Positions 1-6,983 of a stretch of DNA of 31,784 nucleotides are shown here, piece after piece (positions within the stretch are counted from its first letter, which is position 1; every line of letters starts with the position of its first letter). A model generated the notes under the pieces. It made no database searches, was not told the origin of the DNA, and saw only the letters and a list, made by a program, of their open reading frames with translations. Source of the stretch: Clostridia bacterium (GTDB lineage Bacteria; Bacillota; Clostridia; UMGS1810); contig JAEDEG010000025.1 of assembly GCA_016293435.1 (NCBI GenBank), positions 1 through 31,784 on the forward strand, written 5' to 3'. Position numbers and translations under genes: made by a program.

Positions 1-57
1 AATTAAATGTCACCCGCCGCCTATAGAGGCGGGTGACATCTTAATTTAGTTATAAAT
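1..57. repeat. GC-rich palindromic repeat, left copy
   Basis: This is a palindrome with perfect 12-base arms (ATGTCACCCGCC and its complement) around a short loop, flanked by AATTAA/TTAATT. It stands out as GC-rich in an AT-rich surrounding. It begins 17 bases past the ybaB stop and could end that transcript, although no clear T-run follows on the minus strand inside the window. The reverse complement recurs at 31684-31740 with 3 differences. It is probably a dispersed REP-like or terminator-like repeat. Confidence 0.85.
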
Positions 58-74
58 GTTATGTCTCACCGGGG

Positions 75-419
75 TTAAAACAATCCGGGGATGTTAAGCC
101 CACCGGTAAGCTTGCTCATTTTGGCACTGTTGGCTTCGTCAACCTTTTTGATAACATCGTTGACAACTGTTAAAATAAGGTCTTGAAGCATCTCGATGTC
201 GTCGGGGTCACACGCCTCGGGTTTGATTGAGATATCTGTCAGCTCTTTCTTGCCGTTCATTTTTGCCGTTACAGCACCGCCGCCTGCCGTTGCTTCAAAT
301 TCGCACTGTTCAATTTCCTCCTGAGCTTTTAACATCTCCTGCTGCATTTTCTGGGCTTGTCTAATCATGTTGTTAGCGTTACCGCCCATCGCCCCCATAG
401 GGAATCTCTGCTTTGCCAT
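75..419 (-). CDS. ybaB: YbaB/EbfC family nucleoid-associated protein
   Basis: This is a small DNA-binding protein of the YbaB/EbfC family, whose members form dimers that coat DNA and are usually encoded between dnaX and recR. At 114 residues it has the family's usual length. It shows the typical plan: a flexible N-terminus rich in Gly, Met and Asn, a helix with MIRQAQKMQQEMLKAQEEIE at about residues 18-37, the strand region with AGGGAVTAKMNGK at about 45-57, and a C-terminal helix. The start is supported by an AGGAGG Shine-Dalgarno 8 bases upstream. It lies 4 bases after the yycI stop, so it appears to be the last gene of the walR operon, an unusual location. recR may lie outside the window, but this cannot be seen. 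Confidence 0.96.
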   Translation of the reverse strand: MAKQRFPMGAMGGNANNMIRQAQKMQQEMLKAQEEIEQCEFEATAGGGAVTAKMNGKKELTDISIKPEACDPDDIEMLQDLILTVVNDVIKKVDEANSAKMSKLTGGLNIPGLF

Positions 420-423
420 AAAA

Positions 424-1236
424 TTAGTCCTCCTGTTTTAATAAATTTCCATTTAAAACATCATAATAATATTTTAAACCGTTGTCGGTTTCTATCATAT
501 AACACGGTATTGCCGATGCAGACTTGCTGACTGCATTTTCATCGTAGTAGCTGACAAAATATCCATAATCGATATTGCTTATGATCTTTGCTTTATTCTC
601 TTTAACAAGCGATGCTCTGCGGGAAGCATCAATCAATGAGTTGACCACCGACTTCATCTTTATACCCGAATTTGCAAATTCTGTTTTTTTGCTCTCTGTT
701 TTGTACCATATGCCATATAAAGTTATGCTGCGAGAGGTAAAGCTTGCTTCAATATAATTATTGAAAATCGGATAATTATCTATTTTGCCATATATGCGGC
801 ATATCAAACCGCTGTCATTTTTTGAAAAAGCCAAATTATAGCTGCTGCTTTCTATTCCGAGCCTTGAAAGTATGTCAACAAGCTCTTTTTTTGCATTTTC
901 TTCGTTGTAGGAATATGCATCTGTGTTTATAGAAAAGTCAAACTCAGAATCTTGGACAGAAATATCATAGCCTATTTTTTCAAAATTATCGGTATATATC
1001 AAATTGGTTACATCAATATTGTTAAGACATCTCAGCTTTTTGGGAATCAAATTGTAATCGACTTTGATATCATAATTTTTTTTGATTACAGAAATTGTGC
1101 TGTTTACTGTATCTTCGTCAAGCTTGCCGGTTGATCCCGAAAAAAACAGTTCAATGCCGCCGGCAGAGAAAATCAGATACAGGTTAATCAGCACAAAAAG
1201 TATTATCAAAAATGTTTTTATCTTATTCCAACTCAT
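424..1236 (-). CDS. yycI: YycI-like WalK regulatory membrane protein
   Basis: This is a 270-residue single-pass membrane protein. In Bacillus and relatives YycI and YycH form a complex with the sensor kinase WalK and tune its activity. The sequence has MSWNKIKTFLIILFVLINLYLIF at its N-terminus, a short basic cytoplasmic end followed by one transmembrane helix at about residues 7-26, and then an extracellular domain. The C-terminal part (VSYYDENAVSKSASAIPCYMIETDNG...YYYDVLNG) is typical of YycH/YycI beta folds. An open frame extends upstream to 1407, but the true start is the ATG at 1236: it has a GGGAGG ribosome site, and the upstream part is yycH sequence read in another frame. It follows yycH by 4 bases. 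The assignment rests on architecture and gene order more than on sequence identity, which is low in this family. Confidence 0.9.
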   Translation of the reverse strand: MSWNKIKTFLIILFVLINLYLIFSAGGIELFFSGSTGKLDEDTVNSTISVIKKNYDIKVDYNLIPKKLRCLNNIDVTNLIYTDNFEKIGYDISVQDSEFDFSINTDAYSYNEENAKKELVDILSRLGIESSSYNLAFSKNDSGLICRIYGKIDNYPIFNNYIEASFTSRSITLYGIWYKTESKKTEFANSGIKMKSVVNSLIDASRRASLVKENKAKIISNIDYGYFVSYYDENAVSKSASAIPCYMIETDNGLKYYYDVLNGNLLKQED

Positions 1237-1240
1237 AATT

Positions 1241-2665
1241 TTATTCCTCCCGCTTTGTAACAACGGTAGAAATTTCTCCGTTGGAATCCTCAATATGCCA
1301 TGAGGGTACCCACTTTTTTGATGCGGTGTCAAATGTATATGCCGTAAAGATATCGGACACCCTGACAAACGAGTCATTGCCCATAGCCTGAACCTTGTCG
1401 ATTGCATCTATCGCAGATGAGCAGGTTATATATTCATTGGCAACAATCTCATAGCTTTTGCAAATCTGGCGATAGCTGACTATTTTGCCCGATGAAACCT
1501 CAACCTCAACCGCATGATTGGCATTGTATTGCTCATAAGGTACAATGATCATATTGTCGTCTATATAATAGTCAAACACAAGCTTGAATGAGTTTGACGA
1601 AAAATCCTTGATATCGCATGAAATTTTGCAATGCATATCGGCTCCGAAATCCATAAGCGAGGTTACAGACTCGACCATTGCAATGCAAGAGTTTACGCAG
1701 TCAAAAACAGAGCCCTGAGAAAGGGAAACCCCTTTGGTTGAATCGATAGATTTGTAATCGAGCACTCCGCTTGAATGAAACTTGATTGTGCCGTAATTTT
1801 CAACAAAAACAATGGAATTATCTTTTTCGATATATTTTCTTATTGTTGACGTATTGTAACCGAACAAGCTAAGCACGCTGTTATACAAATCGCTGTTTTT
1901 TGCTATGTTATCAAACAAATTAGCTTCGGATATTACAGGAACCTTTTTTTCGGATATGTTTATAAGCACGTCGGGGTCTATAACTATTGCATTTTCTACG
2001 GCTTGCTCATCTTCGGTATCAAAATTCAGTTCAAACGAAAAATAGGTTATTTCATCGGAATTGGTGTAACTGGCGTCTATTTCTTCAAGGATATACTGAC
2101 TTTCAAAGTTAACTCTCTTTTTATATATTACACCGTCCACAGCATCCTTAATATAAATATACATAACAGAGGGGATTCTGAGGTCACCGCACACCACAAA
2201 CTCTTTTACGGCATTAATTTGAAGCTTATATTCATCTGTAAAATTGGAAAAGAAAAAATCTGCGTCAAAGCTTACCGGATAAGCAAAATAGCACGACTTA
2301 CTCTTAAGAATATTATTCCACTCCGATTCGTCTACTGCGTCAAATCCGTCGGACTTGGCGACATTTGCCAGCAAAGTCTTTATTTCTTCCATCAAAGAAC
2401 TGTATTTGTCGGAATTGCGGGAGTGCAAAACATGGCTCCCCGAATTATTTAAAATAATTTTTGACGGATTCAGAATATCTTCTGTTATTTCATAGTCAAA
2501 ATCAGATTTTTCTTTTGTATCACTGAAAATATGATTTTTTACATTAGAAAAAAAATTATAGCCCTCCGGCCATAATTTTTCATTGAACCATTTGTTAATT
2601 GTCAGCACAATACTGCTGATTACCAAAAGAACCAGCAGTATTGATTTTAATCGTTCAATTTTCAT
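1241..2665 (-). CDS. yycH: YycH-like WalK regulatory membrane protein
   Basis: This is a 474-residue protein with a single N-terminal transmembrane helix (about residues 8-24, after MKIERLK) and a large extracellular remainder rich in beta strands. Length and layout match YycH, the membrane-anchored partner of YycI that modulates WalK. The position in the operon (after walR and walK, directly before yycI) is the classical order. The start ATG is preceded by AAGGTGG nine bases upstream. The gene starts 14 bases after the stop of the small secreted-protein gene, and its own last codons carry the ribosome site of yycI, so translation of the two is probably coupled. I see no known catalytic motif. 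Confidence 0.92.
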   Translation of the reverse strand: MKIERLKSILLVLLVISSIVLTINKWFNEKLWPEGYNFFSNVKNHIFSDTKEKSDFDYEITEDILNPSKIILNNSGSHVLHSRNSDKYSSLMEEIKTLLANVAKSDGFDAVDESEWNNILKSKSCYFAYPVSFDADFFFSNFTDEYKLQINAVKEFVVCGDLRIPSVMYIYIKDAVDGVIYKKRVNFESQYILEEIDASYTNSDEITYFSFELNFDTEDEQAVENAIVIDPDVLINISEKKVPVISEANLFDNIAKNSDLYNSVLSLFGYNTSTIRKYIEKDNSIVFVENYGTIKFHSSGVLDYKSIDSTKGVSLSQGSVFDCVNSCIAMVESVTSLMDFGADMHCKISCDIKDFSSNSFKLVFDYYIDDNMIIVPYEQYNANHAVEVEVSSGKIVSYRQICKSYEIVANEYITCSSAIDAIDKVQAMGNDSFVRVSDIFTAYTFDTASKKWVPSWHIEDSNGEISTVVTKREE

Positions 2666-2679
2666 CCGCGCAGTCCACC

Positions 2680-3174
2680 TTAACGAAAGACGTCTTTAAC
2701 ACCGATTCCGTTTGATCTGAACTTAGCATTGACATTGTTCATATAGCCCTGATTAAGCAGTGATATTTCGAGCTTAACCACTTCGTATGTAACACTTGAT
2801 GAATTAGCTACAACCATTATGCTGTTGAGACCGTCTTTTAAAGTGATCTGCTGAACATAAAGTCCACTGCTTCCGACATAGGTCTCGAGCTTTTCACCAT
2901 ATGCATTTCTGAGAATTTCATACGCACCGGTAGCGGAATTATACGCATAAAGAGTAACCTTTGTTCCTTTAACCGCAACTGCAGAAATAACACAATTTCT
3001 GTTAGTTGTGGTAGAAACTATTGTTTCGGGATTGCGAATATCAATAAGATAATCTACCGTACCGGAATAATATGAAGGCAGCGAATTTGCCGAAGCAAAC
3101 CCCACCAGCGTTGGCACAACAGATAATGCCAAAATCAATACTGCTGCTGTGAAGATTCTGAATTTTTTTAGCAA
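2680..3174 (-). CDS. Small secreted protein inside the walRK operon
   Basis: I do not recognise the family. The protein is 164 residues with a clear signal peptide: LLKKFRIFTAAVLILALSVV, then a likely cleavage site after about ASA (residue 29). The mature part of about 135 residues is rich in beta strands, Ser, Asn and Val, like a small Ig-like sandwich. An ATG at 3189 is in frame, but its first codons (GAG GTG) are the Shine-Dalgarno GGAGGTG itself. The TTG at 3174, six bases after that motif, is therefore the better start. The gene lies between walK and yycH, where the classical operon has nothing. It has its own promoter and a WalR box upstream, so it is probably a WalR-controlled envelope factor. 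An extracellular input to WalK, YycH or YycI is possible but is inference. Confidence 0.85.
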   Translation of the reverse strand: MLKKFRIFTAAVLILALSVVPTLVGFASANSLPSYYSGTVDYLIDIRNPETIVSTTTNRNCVISAVAVKGTKVTLYAYNSATGAYEILRNAYGEKLETYVGSSGLYVQQITLKDGLNSIMVVANSSSVTYEVVKLEISLLNQGYMNNVNAKFRSNGIGVKDVFR

Positions 3175-3211
3175 TGTACACACCTCCATACATAATCTCT
3201 GATTATATTAT

Positions 3212-3240
3212 ACTATATAAACATTACAGAAATATTACAA
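3212..3240 (-). promoter_or_regulatory. Internal promoter before the small secreted-protein gene
   Basis: On the minus strand TTGTAA (3235-3240) and TATAGT (3212-3217) are separated by exactly 17 bases, a good sigma-A-type promoter in the 89-base gap between walK and the secreted-protein gene. A TATAAT also lies at 3207-3212 and could be the -10 box if the -35 is replaced by activator contacts. The -35 region overlaps a WalR box. Confidence 0.6.
3223..3239 (-). promoter_or_regulatory. WalR box (operator)
   Basis: The minus strand reads TGTAAT-ATTTC-TGTAAT. It matches the published WalR consensus TGTWAH-N5-TGTWAH at every position, in the same orientation as the gene. It overlaps the -35 of the promoter at 3212-3240, a position compatible with activation (or with repression by occlusion). 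The operon therefore probably feeds back on its distal genes through its own regulator. Confidence 0.75.
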
Positions 3241-3263
3241 TAACTTTAAATTAATATAACATA

Positions 3264-5048
3264 TCATACGCGATTTTTGGCGGGATTTACCGGCAATTTT
3301 ATCATTACCTCTGTGCCGACATTTACACGGCTTTTAATAGAAATTGTCCCCTCGTGAGCCTCGACAATCTCTTTGGCAATAGCAAGCCCGAGACCGGTGC
3401 CGCCCATTTGCCTTGATCTGGCTTTGTCTACACGATAAAACCTTTCGAAAATATGCTCCAGATCCTTTTGGGGAATTCCTATTCCGTTATCTTTTACTTT
3501 GATGGTAACATAGTCATACATATGCATTGCCGACACTGTTACTCTGCCGCCTGCCGGGGTATATTTTATTGCATTTGAAATAATATTTGTAACCACCTGC
3601 TCGATACGGTCGGGATTGCAATGAATATGCGGCAGCTCGTTAACAGGCTCATATAAAAGCGACTGATTATTGTCATTGGCTGTAAACTGCATTCGATTTA
3701 CTATACCCGAAACAAGCAAATTTATATCATAATCTCCCATGGGCATGTCTTTCATACCGTTGTCAAGGCTTGACAAAAGGAGCAAATCCTTTACAAGCCG
3801 GGTCATTCTGTCGGTTTCGCTGTTTATAACGCTTAAAAATGATGTAAATACATCGGGTTCGATATTGCCGTCCGAAACCAAATCCTGCAGGGTTTCGGTA
3901 TAGCTTTTGACCGTTGTGAGAGGTGTTCTCAGCTCATGTGAAACATTTGCAACAAATTCTCTTCTTGACTTATCCAACTTTTCGCGCTCCGTAATATCTC
4001 GCAGAACCACTATAACACCGCCGGATTTGTCGTCGGTTTTGAACGGAGCAAAATACACACTTATTTCTTTGCCGTTGCGGTTGATAATTCGCTCAATTGT
4101 ACCAAAATGTTTAAAATACATTATCTGACCGATATTTACGTTGCATGAACTAAACAGCTTATCAAAATCGAGCATATCTTCATCTGTGAGATTGAGCAGA
4201 GCTTTGGCTGCGGGATTTATGTGAATAATCTCACCGTTTACCCCAAAAGCCAATACACCGTCGGTCATATTTTGAACAATGGTCTCAACCTTTTCTTTTT
4301 CGCTTTGGATGGCTCCCATGGTTGTTTTAAGCTCTGATGCCATTGAGTTGAAGGCTTCGGTAAGCTGACCTATTTCATCGGGTGACTTAACGTCAATCGT
4401 ATATTCAAAATCACCTGAGGCAATCTTTTGCGATTTTCGTGTAAGTGATTTTATGGGCGAAATTATGGTTATGGACAGCAGAACAGCAAAAATTACCGAA
4501 ATCACAATTCCAAGAAGCAGCGCCTGAATGATTATGGTAAAAATATTACGCAAAATTGTATTGCTTTCTTCTTTGGAATCTTTGATATAAACAATGTACT
4601 CCACACTGTCGCCCACAGACAGAGGCACCGCATAATCCATGTAATTATTTTCGGGCTGTATTTCGCTTCCGACCCTGCCGTCCATGGCAGCAATTATATT
4701 CGGAGAAAGCTCAAGGCTTTCGGCAAGCTCTGCGTTGGAGGTAAGATTTGCAACTGTTTCACCGGTCTTACCGTTTAAAATAAAACAGTTTCTGAATGAA
4801 TCTATACCCAACTGGCCGGAATACGCACTCACACTGTCATAAATTCTTTGAGCATCGTTTTCAAGACCTATATTCGAGCAAAGAGTGTTTATGTATTCTT
4901 CGCTGAATACATTTGAATTTATTTTTTTAAATTCATTGTGATAATATTGATCGGTTGTATCTGTCATAAAAGTGCCTATCAGTATTATAACCGATATAGT
5001 CAGCAAAACAAACATCGCACCAATCTTTAAGCTGATACTTTTAAACAT
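3264..5048 (-). CDS. walK: Sensor histidine kinase WalK
   Basis: This is a 594-residue membrane kinase of the essential cell-wall two-component system. Domains in order: transmembrane helix at about 9-27; an extracellular sensor domain at about 30-165; second transmembrane helix at about 168-194; HAMP linker at about 195-245 (ISPIKSLTRKSQKIASGDF); cytoplasmic PAS domain at about 255-350; dimerisation and phosphoacceptor domain with VSHELRTPL, His371 being the phosphorylated residue; and an ATPase domain with the N box (NIISNAIKYTP), DNGIGIP and GGTGLGLAIA. The layout is that of WalK/VicK in Firmicutes. The gene starts 3 bases after the walR stop with GGAG inside the last walR codons, so the pair is translationally coupled. 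All catalytic motifs are present. Confidence 0.97.
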   Translation of the reverse strand: MFKSISLKIGAMFVLLTISVIILIGTFMTDTTDQYYHNEFKKINSNVFSEEYINTLCSNIGLENDAQRIYDSVSAYSGQLGIDSFRNCFILNGKTGETVANLTSNAELAESLELSPNIIAAMDGRVGSEIQPENNYMDYAVPLSVGDSVEYIVYIKDSKEESNTILRNIFTIIIQALLLGIVISVIFAVLLSITIISPIKSLTRKSQKIASGDFEYTIDVKSPDEIGQLTEAFNSMASELKTTMGAIQSEKEKVETIVQNMTDGVLAFGVNGEIIHINPAAKALLNLTDEDMLDFDKLFSSCNVNIGQIMYFKHFGTIERIINRNGKEISVYFAPFKTDDKSGGVIVVLRDITEREKLDKSRREFVANVSHELRTPLTTVKSYTETLQDLVSDGNIEPDVFTSFLSVINSETDRMTRLVKDLLLLSSLDNGMKDMPMGDYDINLLVSGIVNRMQFTANDNNQSLLYEPVNELPHIHCNPDRIEQVVTNIISNAIKYTPAGGRVTVSAMHMYDYVTIKVKDNGIGIPQKDLEHIFERFYRVDKARSRQMGGTGLGLAIAKEIVEAHEGTISIKSRVNVGTEVMIKLPVNPAKNRV

Positions 5049-5051
5049 AAA

Positions 5052-5741
5052 TTATGCTCCGAAATAATATCCGACACCACGCTTGGTAATAATATATGCC
5101 GGAAGGCTTGGGTTATCCTCAATCTTTTCACGCAGACGTCTTATGGTAACGTCTACAGTTCGGACATCACCGTAAAACTCATAGTCCCACACCTTATTAA
5201 GAAGCTGCTCACGAGTAAAGATTTTGCCTTTTTTGGTAGCAAGAAATTTAAGAAGCTCAAATTCTCGGAAAGTGAGCGAAACCACGTTTCCCCTCTTTTT
5301 TACTTCGTATTTTTCCATATCAATAGCCAAATCACCAAAGGTCAGAATCTCGTCTCCGTCTTCGGGCTTGTGAGCAATCTGTGTTCGGCGCAGATTGGCC
5401 TTTACACGAGCCATAAGCTCTCTGAGGCTAAAGGGCTTTGTCATATAGTCGTCTGCTCCGAGCTCTAACCCGAGAACCTTGTCAACCTCTTCTTCTCTGG
5501 CTGTGAGCATAATAATCGGCACCGAGGATTTTTCGCGCACCTTTTTGCACACGGTAAAACCGTCCATACCGGGAAGCATTACATCGAGTAATATTAAATC
5601 GGGTTCTTCACTGAGAGCCATTGACGCAGCAGCCTCGCCGTCAAAAGCCGTAATTACCTTATATCCGTTTTTTTCAAGATTTATTCTAAGAATTTCAACT
5701 ATAGGTTTTTCATCATCAACAACCAATATTTTGCTTTCCAT
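5052..5741 (-). CDS. walR: Response regulator WalR
   Basis: This is a 229-residue response regulator of the OmpR/PhoB class. The receiver domain (about 1-120) has the acidic pocket DDE at residues 9-11, the phosphoacceptor Asp53 in LLDVMLPGMDG, the Thr in MLTAREEE, and the Lys in DDYMTKPF. The C-terminal winged-helix domain (about 130-228) contains LTFREFELLKFLATKKGKIFTR, typical of WalR/PhoP-like regulators, and VDVTIRRLREKIED in its recognition helix. WalR controls peptidoglycan hydrolases and other envelope genes. It is the first gene of the operon. Its start ATG follows an unusual hairpin-containing ribosome site described separately, and a sigma-A-type promoter lies about 50 bases upstream. 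Confidence 0.97.
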   Translation of the reverse strand: MESKILVVDDEKPIVEILRINLEKNGYKVITAFDGEAAASMALSEEPDLILLDVMLPGMDGFTVCKKVREKSSVPIIMLTAREEEVDKVLGLELGADDYMTKPFSLRELMARVKANLRRTQIAHKPEDGDEILTFGDLAIDMEKYEVKKRGNVVSLTFREFELLKFLATKKGKIFTREQLLNKVWDYEFYGDVRTVDVTIRRLREKIEDNPSLPAYIITKRGVGYYFGA

Positions 5742-5769
5742 ATATATGGGGATTACCCCTGCACCTCCC
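5739..5769 (-). promoter_or_regulatory. Unusual walR ribosome binding site with hairpin spacer
   Basis: Reading the minus strand: GGGAGG (5764-5769), TGCA, then GGGG-TAAT-CCCC (5748-5759), then ATATAT and the ATG. The strong Shine-Dalgarno is 22 bases from the start codon, too far for normal use. If GGGG pairs with CCCC across the TAAT loop, the effective spacing becomes about 10 bases. GGGG itself could serve as a weak alternative site 14 bases away. Confidence 0.5.
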
Positions 5770-5792
5770 TACAGAAAAACTTTTTATACTTG

Positions 5793-5821
5793 ATTTTATC
5801 ATATTTATTTAATTAAGTCAA
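5793..5821 (-). promoter_or_regulatory. walR operon promoter
   Basis: TTGACT (5816-5821) and TAAAAT (5793-5798) on the minus strand are separated by exactly 17 bases in an AT-rich stretch. Transcription would start near 5786, about 45 bases before the walR ATG. Directly upstream, AAAATAC (5823-5829) and GTATTTT (5839-5845) form an inverted repeat next to the -35 that might be an operator. Confidence 0.7.
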
Positions 5822-5880
5822 GAAAATACCAAAAAGGAGTATTTTTTCGTGCAAAAAGCAAGGCGGCACCCTTTTTTTGG

Positions 5881-5985
5881 TTGACATAAAAATTCCTCCC
5901 GTGATATTTTTTCTATCACAGGAGGAATCTTTGCTACAGACTTTTTTAATACTTTAAAATCGCCGTTTCTTGCTGATTTATCTTT
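5881..5985 (-). repeat. 105-bp direct repeat, left copy
   Basis: This segment is repeated in the same orientation at 26290-26394 with a single difference (C at 5941, T at 26350). Similarity stops abruptly at both ends. It holds a 15-base-arm hairpin (see terminator) plus about 57 bases of AT-rich sequence. It lies 19 bases after the stop of the AraC gene. The pair flanks the whole polysaccharide block. Confidence 0.92.
5888..5928 (-). terminator. Hairpin within the 105-bp repeat, probable terminator
   Basis: The arms 5892-5906 and 5914-5928 (15 bases, one C-A mismatch) enclose a 7-base loop. On the minus strand the second arm is followed by a run of T, so it should end transcription coming from the AraC gene before the walR promoter. 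The second arm also contains GGGAGG followed by an ATG, so it resembles a buried ribosome site. Confidence 0.65.
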
Positions 5986-6004
5986 TCACAAAAAAGTTGT
6001 TTTT

Positions 6005-6868
6005 CTATCCCTTTGTTCTTTTTCGGTATTCTGCCGGAGATTCGCCAAACTCCTTTTTAAAAAGGTTTCGTATATAATTTATATTTGTGTATCCCACAGA
6101 CATTGATATATCAGAAAAGCTCTCATTGGTATCTCTCAAAAGACGGCATATTTCTCTCATTCTTTTTTTGTTGATATAGTTTATTACCGTTGTATTGGTA
6201 GCTTCTTTAAATTTGGCACAAAAATAATTGGGCGAAAGAAGAGCAATTTTTGCAAGAGTTTCAAGGCGTATTTTCTCTTTATAGTGCTTCTCGATATACA
6301 TTATAGCTTTGTTTATATCTGCATCAGCCACAATAAACGGCATATCACCGGTCTGCTTTTTATAAAGACGTCCTATAACATTGATAAGAGCAATAAAATA
6401 TCCGCGAATCACATTTTCGTAGGCAGAATCCTCTCTTACATACTCATTGTGCATCATATCAAGGATAGAGTACAGTGCGTTATCCTCATCACGCAACGAA
6501 AAATACGGCATCATAAAAAGCTTGCTGTCGTATATAAGCTTTTTGGCTGAGGCACTGCCCGAATCAAAATCGAGATTCTCAAAATATTCAGGAAAAAAGA
6601 TGCAGTTAAAAACCACAATGGGATCTTCTTTGCCGGCAGATACAAAGCTATGCCTGGTAACAAAATTTGTAAACGAAACATTTCCCTTTGATACATCAAA
6701 TTCGATGCCGTCTATTATCTGCTTACCACTTCCGCTTATAACATACTGTATTTCCAGAAACTCATGAGAATGATAATAAGGCACGGTTTCCTCTGTGTAT
6801 TTGCCTATATGCATCATAATGTTTCGCGAAATATGCTCCTTAGCTGACATATGTTCAATAATATCCAC
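6005..6868 (-). CDS. AraC-family transcriptional regulator (cupin + HTH)
   Basis: This is a 287-residue regulator. The N-terminal half is a cupin-type sugar-sensing fold with the HSHEFLEIQYVISGSGK motif near residues 36-52. The C-terminal 100 residues hold the two helix-turn-helix motifs of the AraC/XylS family (KIRLETLAKIALLSPNYFCAKFKEATNTT and SDISMSVGYTNINYIRNLFKKEFGESPAEYRK). The open frame begins at a GTG at 6877, but AAAAGGA lies only one base before it. The GTG at 6868, 10 bases after AAAAGGA, fits better; the difference is three codons. It follows the large lyase gene by 115 bases with no clear terminator between, so it may be co-transcribed with the polysaccharide genes and is their likely regulator. 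The inducing sugar is unknown. Confidence 0.93.
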   Translation of the reverse strand: MDIIEHMSAKEHISRNIMMHIGKYTEETVPYYHSHEFLEIQYVISGSGKQIIDGIEFDVSKGNVSFTNFVTRHSFVSAGKEDPIVVFNCIFFPEYFENLDFDSGSASAKKLIYDSKLFMMPYFSLRDEDNALYSILDMMHNEYVREDSAYENVIRGYFIALINVIGRLYKKQTGDMPFIVADADINKAIMYIEKHYKEKIRLETLAKIALLSPNYFCAKFKEATNTTVINYINKKRMREICRLLRDTNESFSDISMSVGYTNINYIRNLFKKEFGESPAEYRKRTKG

Positions 6869-6983
6869 TAATTTCACATCCTTTTAAAAATCTTTCAATC
6901 ACCAAATTTTCACTTTAATGTATCATAAAATTCGCGCACACTCGAAAGCGGTGTCATGGGTGCTGCTTATAGTTTATTTTCTA

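Noticed and set aside
1237..1407. N-terminal extension of the yycI frame up to 1407
   Set aside because: The extension overlaps yycH in another frame, has no ribosome site, and the ATG at 1236 with GGGAGG begins a perfect transmembrane helix.
2003..2452. 149-codon plus-strand frame opposite yycH
   Set aside because: It is antisense to a gene supported by operon context, and has no ribosome site or recognisable domain.
3175..3189. ATG at 3189 as start of the small secreted protein
   Set aside because: The codons after it are the Shine-Dalgarno sequence itself; TTG at 3174 is correctly spaced from it.
5881..5985. Open minus-strand frame of 35 codons running through the 105-bp repeat
   Set aside because: It is closed by a stop just upstream in the left copy, its continuation differs between copies, and the segment is explained by a hairpin repeat.
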